DNA from: Actinomadura nitritigenes
Lineage (GTDB): Bacteria; Actinomycetota; Actinomycetes; Streptosporangiales; Streptosporangiaceae
NCBI RefSeq assembly: GCF_017573545.1
Contig: NZ_JAGEOK010000058.1
Location: 1-36,527, forward strand
Direction: 5' to 3'
DNA length: 36,527 nt
The first letter of the stretch is position 1. Each line of letters opens with the position of its first letter. Below the pieces are notes generated by a model. The model had not been told where the DNA came from and ran no database searches. It saw nothing but the letters and a program-made list of their open reading frames with translations. Made by a program: the position numbers and the translations under genes. Positions 27,067-34,675 of this stretch are shown piece after piece.

Positions 27067-27312
27067 CTCACCACGGGGCAGATGCTGCTGCTGTCGATCG
27101 GCACCAGCGGCGGCGTCGCTGCGCAGATGGCGGTGCTGGCCGTGACCAGCCGGCGGACCGGGTTCCGGCTCCGCCTGCACGCCGACCCGCGCGGCATCGG
27201 AGTCCGGTCGATCGCCGCCTTCGCGGGTTGGACCATCGCCTCAGCGGCGGCCGCCCAGGTGGTGTTCATCGTCAGCACCCGCCTTGCCTCCCAGGCCGGA
27301 CAAGGCTCGTGA
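27067..27312 (+). pseudogene. MurJ/MviN-like lipid II flippase fragment
   Basis: The frame LTTGQMLLLSIGTSGGVAAQ...RRTGFRLRLHADPRGIGVRS...AGWTIASAAAAQVVFIVSTRLA matches the middle of MurJ (MviN) proteins. There a Gly-rich helix is followed by RRAGFRxRPxxDxRGxG and AGWTxxxxxxxQxxxxVxTRLA. About 80 residues remain of a normal 500 or more, and the frame stops at TGA 27310-27312. No other part of the gene is in the window. This is a relic left by recombination, with a junction near 27060. Confidence 0.6.
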
Positions 27313-27321
27313 GCAGCAACC

Positions 27322-27378
27322 GAACGGTGAACGGCGATAGCGGGCCGGGAGGAGGCGGGTTACCGCCGTTCACCGTTC
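27322..27378. repeat. 15-bp inverted repeat with 27-base loop
   Basis: GAACGGTGAACGGCG at 27322-27336 is the exact complement of CGCCGTTCACCGTTC at 27364-27378. Each arm also contains GAACGG twice in tandem. It starts just after the MurJ fragment. It could be a terminator, an old transposon end or a binding site. Confidence 0.6.
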
Positions 27379-27705
27379 TGATGCAGGTGATGTGTGGTGG
27401 GGGTTGCTGCGGGGGATCGAGGGGTCTTCCAGCAGGTCCAGGTAAGAGGCCCCGAATTCCTACCGCTACGGCGAGCCGCCACTGAGAACAATCATCGCAG
27501 GTCACACGGGCCGTAAGCACCACCCCGTCCGCGCACCGGGTTCCGGCCTGGGCACGGAAGGATCGGCCCCCGGCGGGCCGCGCGTCGCACACGCCGGATA
27601 ACGGCGTGACCGCGCCGGGGCTTTGGAGGTTGCTGTACTCCTGTGCCGTATCTTCACCGCCTGGTTCTCGAAGGGGGTGAGGTTGCCGGAGGTGGCTGCG
27701 TTCGC
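27379..27705. other. Spacer without a recognisable gene
   Basis: Roughly 330 bases between the inverted repeat and the methyltransferase stop. Frames are open on the minus strand, but none shows a family motif, a good start or a ribosome site. I found no tRNA or other RNA gene here. Confidence 0.45.
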
Positions 27706-28551
27706 TCAGGTGACCTGCGCGGCCACCAGGGTCTCGAAGGCATAAGGCCGCAGCCCATCGGTACGGCCGGCGAAGTACCGCTGCTGGAGGTCCGCACGGG
27801 TGGGATGGTCCACGACCTTCAGCCCGCACCGGCCGATCAGCCTCTCGATCTCGACCACCGGCCAGCCGGGCTGCAGAGGCTCGCCGACAGAAGCCGCGAT
27901 CGGCGTGTAGCTCCGGGCGAATTCCGTGCCCACGTCGTCCAGCACGCGGTCCTCGGCCCGGTAGGAGAACACCACCTCAGAGCCGGGAGCGGCCGCCGCG
28001 ATCGTGCGCAACGTCGACTCGATCGCCTGTGCCGTCAGATAGGGGGCGACACCCGTCCAGCAGAACATCGCCGGCTGCGCCCAGTCGAACCCGGCCGCGC
28101 CCAGAACATCCCGAACCGGTTCGGCCTCGAGATCAACCGGCACGAACACCTGCGAGTCGCTGAGCGGCAGGCCGAGCTCCCCGACCCGCTCGAGCTTCCA
28201 CGCCTGGGAAGCAGGATGATCGACCTCGAACACCGTCAGCGAGCCGAGCAGATCCGGCTGCCGCCACGCGAACGAGTCAAGCCCTGCTCCAAGGATCACG
28301 TACTGCGTGAAGGCGCCGGCGGCCAGCCGGTCCTCGGCGTACCGGCTGCGAGTGCAGACAGCCGCGCGGGACTCGCGACGGACCGGGCCGGGGAACAGCG
28401 GATCGAACCGGTCTCTCAGCTCCCGCCATACCGGGCCGACAAGCACCAGGGCCAGCACGTCATCCAGTACCCACGGCGAGGCCGTCTCCAGGCGAAACAA
28501 TCCACGCGACACGGCCGCGAACATCGCCGTCCTGCTCGGCGCGCTCTCCAT
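27706..28551 (-). CDS. LCMT-family class I SAM-dependent methyltransferase
   Basis: A 281-residue protein from ATG 28551 with ribosome site AAGGA six bases upstream. Motif I reads YVILGAGLDSFAWR (residues about 84-97), motif II FEVDHPASQAWK with the ribose-binding acidic residue, and later FCWTGVAPYLT and VVFSYRAED. This is the pattern of the PPM1/leucine carboxyl methyltransferase family (including TIGR00027-like proteins). In actinomycetes these often O-methylate small-molecule carboxyl or hydroxyl groups. Whether it serves the peptide pathway 7 kb away is unknown; the intervening insertion debris argues against a shared operon. Confidence 0.82.
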   Translation of the reverse strand: MESAPSRTAMFAAVSRGLFRLETASPWVLDDVLALVLVGPVWRELRDRFDPLFPGPVRRESRAAVCTRSRYAEDRLAAGAFTQYVILGAGLDSFAWRQPDLLGSLTVFEVDHPASQAWKLERVGELGLPLSDSQVFVPVDLEAEPVRDVLGAAGFDWAQPAMFCWTGVAPYLTAQAIESTLRTIAAAAPGSEVVFSYRAEDRVLDDVGTEFARSYTPIAASVGEPLQPGWPVVEIERLIGRCGLKVVDHPTRADLQQRYFAGRTDGLRPYAFETLVAAQVT

Positions 28552-28743
28552 GCGTTCCTTCTCTCCGGCCAGAACCCGCGTGCGCTCACCCTCTGTACTT
28601 GACAGGATGCGCCTGAAGCGCCCTGACTGGTGCCTTCATTGGCCAAGGCGCTGAACGTGCCGACTCCGGCCGTGCGCAAACCGGGCTCGGGGTGGGTGGA
28701 GTTCCCGCGGCCGGCGAGCAGCGGTGCCGGGTCGGCCGGGCAT

Positions 28744-28971
28744 GTGCGCATCGGGTACGCCCGCGCCTCCACCGTCCGCCAGTCGCTGGACACCCAGCTC
28801 GACGTCCTGTCCGCCGCGGGCGTCACCCTGATCTTCTCCGAGAAGGTCTCCACCCGTGCCACCATCCGACCCGAACTCGACAAGGCCGTCGCCTTGGCGC
28901 GGGATCTGCGGGCCTCTGGCGTCGCGGTCACGGTGGTGGTTGCGACCGAATCCGGGCACGTGGTCAGGTGA
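28744..28971 (+). pseudogene. Serine recombinase (resolvase) N-terminal relic
   Basis: From GTG 28744 the frame reads RIGYARASTVRQSLDTQLDVL...IFSEKVSTRATIRPELDKAVALARDLRASGVAVTVVV. This is the catalytic start of a small serine recombinase with its active Ser in YARAST. The family would continue with a HELKRLGR-like segment. Here it breaks into ATESGHVVR and stops at 28971. About 70 of 190 residues remain. The longer frame to 28630 adds no homologous residues. Confidence 0.75.
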
Positions 28972-29534
28972 ACCCCTCCACGTGGATCGGACGTCTGAGC
29001 AGCGTGGGTGAGGTGGCGCCGGGCGGCGCGCACGGGCGTGTGAGGCGGGGGCTGGAGCCGGTACGGCAGCGCTGGGCAGAGGCTCGGAGCCGACGTGAGG
29101 CCAAGCCGTTGCGGGTACGGCCGCTGGCGGCCGGGTTCTGGATGCTGGCGGCCGCGGGGGCGGCCGCGGGGGCGGCGGCGTTGGCGATCTGGTTGACCAC
29201 CGCGTGGCTGCTGGACGTCGCCGATGACGCCTCCACCGGGACCGAGCGGGCCAAGATCCGGGTGGATGCCGTCCGCACCGGCCTGGCCGCCGGCGGCGGG
29301 GCGGGCGCGGCGGTCGGGCTGATGCTGGCCTTCCGGCGGCAACGCCATGCCGAACTCGCGACCGCGCTGGGACAGCTGGACGCAGCCGAGCGGCGGATCA
29401 CCGAGTTGTACAACGCGGCCGCCGAGCAACTGGCCTCCGACAAAGCACCAGTCCGCCTGACCACCCTGTACACCTTGGAGCGGCTGGCCAACGACAACGA
29501 ACGGCACCGGCAGACCATCGTCAACATTATCTAA
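28968..29534 (+). pseudogene. Pentapeptide-repeat membrane protein, 5' half (cut by IS110 element)
   Basis: The likely start GTG 28968 overlaps the recombinase-relic stop (GTGA). Two membrane segments are readable (FWMLAAAGAAAGAAALAIWLTTAWLL and LAAGGGAGAAVGLMLAF). The family block follows: AAERRITELYNAAAEQLASDKAPVRLTTLYTLERLANDN...RQTIVNII. The stop at 29532-29534 lies within the inserted element. The continuation (CAYLRMPWAPP) resumes at 31594 in the same frame. Together they form 416 codons of an intact gene. The family's function is not established. Confidence 0.85.
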
Positions 29535-29949
29535 TGGCTTCCTAGAGGGGTTCCGGAGCGAGGTCTGAACATCATCAGGACTTCGAGTTCTCGGCGCAGA
29601 CCGACGCGTTCCGGGGCCGCTCGCTGATGGCCCGGGTCTCGACCGCTGCCGTGCTCTTTGGGAGTGAGACCTCCGCAAGACCTCGCCGTAGGCAAGGGAA
29701 TCGGCGGACGGCTGAACCTCGCCGTCAGCTGAACTCTTCCAGTTGGATCTTGGCCGTGGTTCGAGCCCGCCCGAAGGGAACATCCCTTTGTGATCCGGAG
29801 CCGCCGAGCTCTCAGCGAAGACAGGGAACCGTGCTGGTCGCTGGGATCACGGACGGCTAATCGGATGTCAGGCCGGCGAGCCTTTCCATTAGAGCGCCGT
29901 GTGATTCCGCCAAGGCTTGACCTGCCTGAACACAACTCGGAGGACAAGC
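29533..29949 (+). ncRNA. Candidate bridge RNA region of the IS110 element
   Basis: This is the non-coding left end before the transposase. ATCGGATGTC at 29860-29869 is identical to the right end of the element (31584-31593). CCATTAGA at 29886-29893 is the reverse complement of TCTAATGG at the left end. An 8-bp stem (29843-29850 with 29901-29908) encloses both, as in the donor-binding loop known for IS621. Upstream, GTAGGCA at 29688-29694 is the complement of TGCCTAC in the right target flank (31596-31602). The expected left target guide, ending near CT at 29671, matches poorly. RNA ends are not determined. Confidence 0.65.
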
Positions 29950-31179
29950 GTGAAGATCACCTGTGGCATCGACTGGGCCGAGAACCACCACGACGTCGTG
30001 CTAGTGGACCAGAACGGCACCCTGGTCGCCAAGCGCCGCATCGCCGAGACCGTCGATGGCTTCAACGAACTGCTGACGATGCTGGCCGAGGCCGGCGACG
30101 GGGCCGGGGAGTCGATCCCGGTGGCGATCGAGACGCCACGCGGTCTCCTGGTTGCCGCGCTGCGCGCCACAGGCCGCAAGGTCTACTCGATCAACCCGAT
30201 GGCCGTCGCCCGTTACCGTGAGCGCTATTCGTTCTCCGGTAAGAAGTCTGACCACGCCGACGCGATGGTGCTGGCCAACATCTTGCGCACCGATGCACAC
30301 GTGCATCGGCCGCTGCCGGCCGACACCGAGCTCGTCCGCTCCATCGCGGTATTGGCCCGCGCCTGCCAAGACGCGACGTGGCGACGCACCCGTGCATCGA
30401 ATGAGATGCGGTCTCTGCTGCGTGAGTACTACCCAGCCATGCTGGAGATCGCCGCAGCCCGCAAGGGCAATCTCACCAGCGCAGTCGTGCGTGCTGTGCT
30501 GCAGCTCGCGCGCTATCCGGCCGCCGCGGCCAAGCTCACCAAGACTCAGATCGCTGCCGCTTTGCGTCGCGCAGGACGAGTGCGTGGCGTCGAGGAACTT
30601 GCCGCCGAGATCAAGGAGGTCCTGCGGCGGCCGCAACTCCGCCACGCCCCAATGGTCGAAGAAGCGATGGGCGCCCAGGCCTTGCGCCTGCTGGCCACAT
30701 TGAACATCGAGTGCGACAGCGTCGACGAACTCGCTGAGGCTGCCTTGGCAGGCTTCCAGAAGCACCCTGACTATGAAGTGATCACGAGTTTCCCGGGCCT
30801 AGGAGACCTTTCGGGCGCACGCGTCCTGGCTGAGCTCGGCGACGATCGTGACCGCTTCACCAACGCTCGGTGCTTGAAGGCCTACGCAGGGTCCGCGCCT
30901 GTCACACGAGCCTCGGGCCGTAGCCAGCTCATCACCCATCGGCGGGTGAAGAACGACCGGCTCGCCGGCGCTGGATTCACCTGGGCATTTGCCGCGCTGC
31001 GCAGCTCACCTGGCGCCCGCGCTCATTACGACCGCCGTCGATCCACAGGCGACCGGCACGCCGCTGCCCTCCGCCACCTGTTCAACCGCTTCCTCGGTTG
31101 CCTCTATCACTGTCTGCAGACGCGGCAGTGTTATTCCGAGTCCGCCGCATTCGGCACCCAGTTGGAGGCCGCAGCCTGA
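29950..31179 (+). CDS. IS110-family transposase (DEDD recombinase)
   Basis: 409 residues from GTG 29950, with GGAGG six bases upstream; a longer TTG start at 29917 is unlikely. The N-terminal RuvC-like DEDD domain shows GIDWAENHHDVV (Asp), IETPRG (Glu) and KKSDHADA (Asp, Asp). The C-terminal Transposase_20 domain shows SFPGLGDLSGARVLAELGD and LKAYAGSAPVTRASGRSQ, with the conserved serine. This family recombines DNA guided by a bridge RNA. The non-coding region upstream of the gene places the element in the IS110 rather than the IS1111 group. The protein appears full length and intact. Confidence 0.93.
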   Translation: MKITCGIDWAENHHDVVLVDQNGTLVAKRRIAETVDGFNELLTMLAEAGDGAGESIPVAIETPRGLLVAALRATGRKVYSINPMAVARYRERYSFSGKKSDHADAMVLANILRTDAHVHRPLPADTELVRSIAVLARACQDATWRRTRASNEMRSLLREYYPAMLEIAAARKGNLTSAVVRAVLQLARYPAAAAKLTKTQIAAALRRAGRVRGVEELAAEIKEVLRRPQLRHAPMVEEAMGAQALRLLATLNIECDSVDELAEAALAGFQKHPDYEVITSFPGLGDLSGARVLAELGDDRDRFTNARCLKAYAGSAPVTRASGRSQLITHRRVKNDRLAGAGFTWAFAALRSSPGARAHYDRRRSTGDRHAAALRHLFNRFLGCLYHCLQTRQCYSESAAFGTQLEAAA

Positions 31180-31202
31180 CTCCAAGGTGGGAGGATCAGG
31201 TC

Positions 31203-31571
31203 ATGTCCGAACGCGTTGGTTTCCTCAGCGGAGGCCCTGTGAGCCCTGACGGGCGCCACCTGCTGATCCTTCCCGGGGACATCACCGAATTCGTCGACCC
31301 CGGCGTGACAGACCATGACCTCAGCGCACGCTACGCACTCGACACCGTTGTCCGCGTACCCAAGGTCGTCGTCTACTCGGCCATCTACCTGGATGGGCCA
31401 CTGTCCGGCCAGAAGACGGGGGCCCTCGCCACCAACCAGCTCGGCAACCGCCACGAGGTTTACCTGCCACCACGTCCTGGCGGCCCGGTTGTGACATATG
31501 AGGTGGTGAAGCTGAACCAGGACGGCTGCCCCGCTGAGCTCCGCCTCGTCAAACCAGAAGAGGGCACTTGA
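31203..31571 (+). CDS. Passenger protein of the IS110 element, unknown function
   Basis: A 122-residue frame from ATG 31203, 23 bases after the transposase stop, ending at TGA 31571, only 21 bases before the element boundary. A GGAGG-like site (gtgggaggatcag) lies about ten bases upstream. The sequence (SGGPVSPDGRHLLILPGDITEFVDPG...VVVYSAIYLDGPLSGQ...EVYLPPRPGGPVVTYEVVKL) suggests a compact beta-rich soluble protein. I see no nuclease, toxin or HTH motif and do not recognise a family. Its location suggests co-transcription with the transposase. Confidence 0.65.
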   Translation: MSERVGFLSGGPVSPDGRHLLILPGDITEFVDPGVTDHDLSARYALDTVVRVPKVVVYSAIYLDGPLSGQKTGALATNQLGNRHEVYLPPRPGGPVVTYEVVKLNQDGCPAELRLVKPEEGT

Positions 31572-31592
31572 CGACCTAGGAACATCGGATGT

Positions 31593-32280
31593 CTGTGCCT
31601 ACCTGCGGATGCCCTGGGCCCCACCGCCGGAAAGCCTCCCCAGGCGGCAGGGTCGTGCCGACCTCGACGCACAGCGGCAGGCGGCGCATCGGTACCGCAC
31701 AAGACGTGTTGGTCATCCAACCCCTACTCGGTCGGAAGGACCTGATCCATACGAGGAGCGCCAAGTCCGTCTGACCGCTCAGGAGATCTTGCAGACCCAT
31801 CTGTCCGACCACGCAGGTTCGGAGGCTTGGGGCATCCTCGAACTCGACCTGTCCAGAGCCACATTGATCGATTTCTTCTTCCCCAGATGCACCGTTGGCC
31901 ACGCCAGCTTCACTGAGGCCTCCTTCCTCGGCCTCGCTAACTTCCACAGCACAACCTTCACTAGCCAGGCCGGTTTCGTGGACACCTCCTTCCACGGGTA
32001 CGCCAACTTCGGCGAGGCCACCTTCTCGCACGGTCTCTTCGGCGGATCGGCATCATTCGAAGTAGCAAGCTTCGCGCGCGCGTCTTTCCTGGAAGGCGGC
32101 AACTTCCACAGGACCTCCTTCCGCTCTGTCGAGTTCGACGATGTCAACGGAACGATCGATCTTGAGGGCGCCACCGTGGTGGACAGAGCGGGACCGGTCA
32201 CCCTTCCACCGGGGTGGCGGATCGACCCAACAGATGCTGCTGCAGGCCGCATCGTGGCGGCTCCAACGCCATCGTTCTAG
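31593..32280 (+). pseudogene. Pentapeptide-repeat membrane protein, 3' half
   Basis: The frame resumes as CAYLRMPWAPPPES, exactly where the upstream half stops at TIVNII. It continues through a linker and VRLTAQEILQTHL into repeats of the form xxF: ASFTEASFLGLANFHSTTFTSQAGF...ANFGEATF...ASFARASFLEGGNFHRTSF. Such repeats fold into a right-handed beta-helix. It ends at TAG 32278-32280. Without the insertion it would be the cytoplasmic C-terminus of the membrane protein. Confidence 0.83.
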
Positions 32281-32386
32281 CCGTCTAAAAAACGTTCGAT
32301 TCTCAGACACCCCACCCAGGGCGGAGGCGTCGCCGTCGCTCGCCGTTGCGATGCCAGCCTGCGTGGTGCGGCGAGATGGCTTCCGG

Positions 32387-32950
32387 TCAGGTTCGGGTCG
32401 GCGCGGTGGTGAGCCTGTGGACGAGGAGGTCGATCACGGCTCGTTTGTCGGCATCGTCGGGCCGGTGGGTGAGGAGGCCTTCGATGACGAAGGTGCCGAT
32501 CGCGGTCATGGCGGGGAGGTCGGCTTCGGCGGCGCCGGCTTTGCGGAGGTCGTCGGCGACCAGGGTGTCGGCGAGTTCGTGGAAGCCGGTGTGCCAGGCG
32601 TGGACGGCGGGTGAGGCCGGGGCGCGGGTGTGGACGGTGTTGACGAGGCCGTGCAGCCGTTCGAGCTGGTCGACGGTCCACAGGAGCCGGTCGCCCAGCG
32701 GCCGGTCGGCGATGGTCGCGTACTGGGCGAGGGCTTCGGCCAGCAGGCGGTCCAGGACGGCGACGAGCAGGTCGTCCTTGTCGCGGAAGTACCAGTAGAT
32801 CGTGTTGACGGTGACGCCGGCGTTCTTGGCGATCTGGCCCATGGACGCCGACTCATAACCGTCGTCGATGAACAGCTGCTGGGCGGCGGCGAGGATCTCC
32901 TCGCGTTTCTCTTCGCGGTCCTGGGGGCGTCGGTTCCGGGGCACCCTCAC
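32387..32950 (-). CDS. TetR-family transcriptional repressor
   Basis: 187 residues from GTG 32950 (an in-frame GTG two codons in is also possible). The N-terminal helix-turn-helix reads EEILAAAQQLFIDDGYESASMGQIAKNAGVTVNTIYWYFRDKDDLL. The C-terminal part is a variable helical ligand domain. It is divergent from the oxidoreductase operon, with two matching palindromes in the 73-bp spacer. It very probably represses both itself and the operon and is released by an unknown small molecule. Confidence 0.92.
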   Translation of the reverse strand: MRVPRNRRPQDREEKREEILAAAQQLFIDDGYESASMGQIAKNAGVTVNTIYWYFRDKDDLLVAVLDRLLAEALAQYATIADRPLGDRLLWTVDQLERLHGLVNTVHTRAPASPAVHAWHTGFHELADTLVADDLRKAGAAEADLPAMTAIGTFVIEGLLTHRPDDADKRAVIDLLVHRLTTAPTRT

Positions 32951-32956
32951 ACCCTA

Positions 32957-32975
32957 TCTTGAACGACCCTCAAGA
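32957..32975. promoter_or_regulatory. TetR operator 1
   Basis: The sequence is TCTTGA-N7-TCAAGA, starting seven bases upstream of the tetR start codon. The whole 19-mer is the reverse complement of operator 2 except for two bases. Binding by the adjacent TetR protein is inferred. Confidence 0.75.
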
Positions 32976-32987
32976 AGACGCTAGGTT

Positions 32988-33006
32988 TCTTGAGGGCCAT
33001 TCAAGA
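32988..33006. promoter_or_regulatory. TetR operator 2
   Basis: A second TCTTGA-N7-TCAAGA, 31 bp centre to centre from the first (about three helix turns). It ends just before the GAGGTGGGA ribosome site of the rightward operon, so a bound repressor could block transcription in both directions. Confidence 0.75.
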
Positions 33007-33023
33007 ATTGAGGTGGGACCCCC

Positions 33024-33602
33024 ATGGAAACCGACCACGCGGCTGCCGAGCTGCTCGGGCTGGACACGACCGGGCTGCTGGCGTTCTTCGCCACGCTGCC
33101 CGCGCCCGAGATCGAGGAGATGGACGGGGAGTACACCGCCCGTCTGCTGGCCCAGCCCGGCGTGTTCGCCTCGGTGACCGGGCGCGCGACGGTGTCGAAC
33201 CCGCTTGCGCCGTGGCTGTGCAAGGCGTTCCGGCCCGTCGACGGCCAGACCGGGCGCGGCTACAACACCTTCCGCCAGTTCGGCCGCGTCCGGCAGCGCT
33301 ATGCGATGCACACGCTCATCGCACCGTCGCGCTGTGACGGCCGTCCCGCCTACACGCTCATCTACCGCGCCTATGCCTCGGCGTGCGGGGCGATCAACAT
33401 GGTCGACGAGGTCCGCCGCGCGGCGCCCGGTGTCTATCTGGGCATCGGGACCTGGGGATTCACCGCCCGTCAGCGCCGCGTCCCGCTGCCCTTCCTGCTC
33501 ACCGGCCCCGTCGGCGCCTACCGCGGTGACATCGGCGCAGCCCGCCGCGGCTTCACCCCGGGCCCGCGTGAACTGCCCGGACGCAAGGAAGCCGCCCAGT
33601 GA
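33024..33602 (+). CDS. Unknown protein, first gene of TetR-controlled operon
   Basis: 192 residues from ATG 33024 after a GAGGTGGGA ribosome site. The centre (GEYTARLLAQPG...WLCKAFRPVDGQTGRGYNTFR...RYAMHTLIAPSRCDGRPAYTLIYRAYASACG...VYLGIGTWGF) looks like a small lipocalin-like or ligand-binding beta-barrel. I cannot name a family with confidence, and no catalytic motif is evident. It overlaps the next gene by four bases (GTGA), implying translational coupling and a joint role with the two oxidoreductases. Confidence 0.85.
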   Translation: METDHAAAELLGLDTTGLLAFFATLPAPEIEEMDGEYTARLLAQPGVFASVTGRATVSNPLAPWLCKAFRPVDGQTGRGYNTFRQFGRVRQRYAMHTLIAPSRCDGRPAYTLIYRAYASACGAINMVDEVRRAAPGVYLGIGTWGFTARQRRVPLPFLLTGPVGAYRGDIGAARRGFTPGPRELPGRKEAAQ

Positions 33603-34675
33603 CGAGGTGGCTGCTGTACGGCGCCAACGGCTATACCGGTGAGCTGATCGCCCGGGAGGCTCGCAAGAGAGGCCTGGAACCGGTCCTCGCCGGCCGGAAC
33701 CCCACGGCGGTCAAGCCGCTGGCCGAGGACCTGGGCCTGGAGTGCCGGATCTTCGATCTGCGCGACGCCGACGCGCAGCTGTCCGGGATCGACGTGGTGC
33801 TGCACTGCGCCGGGCCGTTCTCGGTGACGGCGGCCCCGATGATCGACGCGTGCGTGCGCACCGGCACCCACTACCTCGACATCACCGGTGAGATGGACGT
33901 CTTCGCCTACGCCCGCGAGATCGACGGCCTGGCCCGCGCTGCTGGTGTCGTGGTCTGTCCCGGAGTCGGTTTCGACGTCATCCCCACCGACTGCCTTGCC
34001 GCCGCCCTCCACCAGGGCATGCCCGAGGCCACCGGTCTGCGGCTCGGGTTCGACCTGCCGCTGGCGCTGTCCCCGGGGACCGTCAAGACGGTCCTGGACG
34101 GGATGGCCGCCGGAGGCCGCGCTCGCATCGACGACCGGATCACCGCGACCCCGCTGGGCGGACGCACCGCCCGCATCGACTTCGGCAACGGCACCAAACC
34201 CGCGCTCGCCTTCCCCGCCGCCGACCTCCACAGCGCCCACCACAGCACCGCGATCCCCAACATCGAGGTCTACATCCCGATGCCCTCCCTGCTGATCCGC
34301 GGTACCCAGATCAGCAGGCGGTTCACCGGGCTGCTGGCCCGTCCCGGTGTCCGCGACGCCGCGCACAAGCTGATCGACAAGACGGTGAAAGGCCCCGACG
34401 CCAACCAACGGGCCACCGGCACCGCCTACGTGTGGGGCGAGACCACCGACCCGGCCGGCCGGCGGGCCACCGCCCGCATCACCACGGCCAACCCCTACCG
34501 GCTCACCATCGACGGCGCCCTCACCGCCGTCACCGACCTCCTCGCCGCCCCCACCACCCGCCCCGGCGCGCACACGCCCGCGACGCTGTTCGGCGCCGAC
34601 CTCATCACCCGGCTCCCCGGCAGTGGCCCCCTCACCATCACCACCCCCCACGCGACCGAAGGAATCCCCCAGTGA
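33599..34675 (+). CDS. Saccharopine dehydrogenase-like NAD(P)-binding reductase
   Basis: 358 residues from GTG 33599. The N-terminal Rossmann fold starts RWLLYGANGYTGELIAREA with the GxNGxTG nucleotide loop. DVVLHCAGPFSVTAAPMIDACVRTGTHYLDITGE follows, typical of the saccharopine-dehydrogenase and trans-acting enoyl reductase superfamily. Then comes PGVGFDVIPTDCLAAAL. These enzymes usually act on lipid or polyketide substrates, not saccharopine; the substrate here is unknown. It overlaps its neighbours on both sides by GTGA. Confidence 0.88.
   Translation: MTRWLLYGANGYTGELIAREARKRGLEPVLAGRNPTAVKPLAEDLGLECRIFDLRDADAQLSGIDVVLHCAGPFSVTAAPMIDACVRTGTHYLDITGEMDVFAYAREIDGLARAAGVVVCPGVGFDVIPTDCLAAALHQGMPEATGLRLGFDLPLALSPGTVKTVLDGMAAGGRARIDDRITATPLGGRTARIDFGNGTKPALAFPAADLHSAHHSTAIPNIEVYIPMPSLLIRGTQISRRFTGLLARPGVRDAAHKLIDKTVKGPDANQRATGTAYVWGETTDPAGRRATARITTANPYRLTIDGALTAVTDLLAAPTTRPGAHTPATLFGADLITRLPGSGPLTITTPHATEGIPQ

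Larger units (their letters stand above)
29531..31592 (+). mobile_element. IS110-family element with upstream guide-RNA region and passenger gene, about 2.06 kb
   Basis: The boundaries come from the interrupted host gene: the frame runs up to ATC at 29529-29531 and resumes with TGT at 31594-31596. Both junctions contain the dinucleotide CT (29531-29532 and 31593-31594), the core seen in IS110-type insertions. The contents are about 417 bases of non-coding left end, a DEDD transposase and a short passenger ORF. There are no long terminal inverted repeats, as expected for this family. Confidence 0.88.

Noticed and set aside
27643..28602. Plus-strand frame of 319 residues over the methyltransferase
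   Set aside because: It is the antisense of the LCMT-type methyltransferase, whose motifs are clear on the minus strand.
29750..29775. GGTTCGAGCC resembling a tRNA T-loop
   Set aside because: The T-stem has a mismatch, and I could not fit acceptor, D and anticodon arms; the sequence lies within the IS110 left end.
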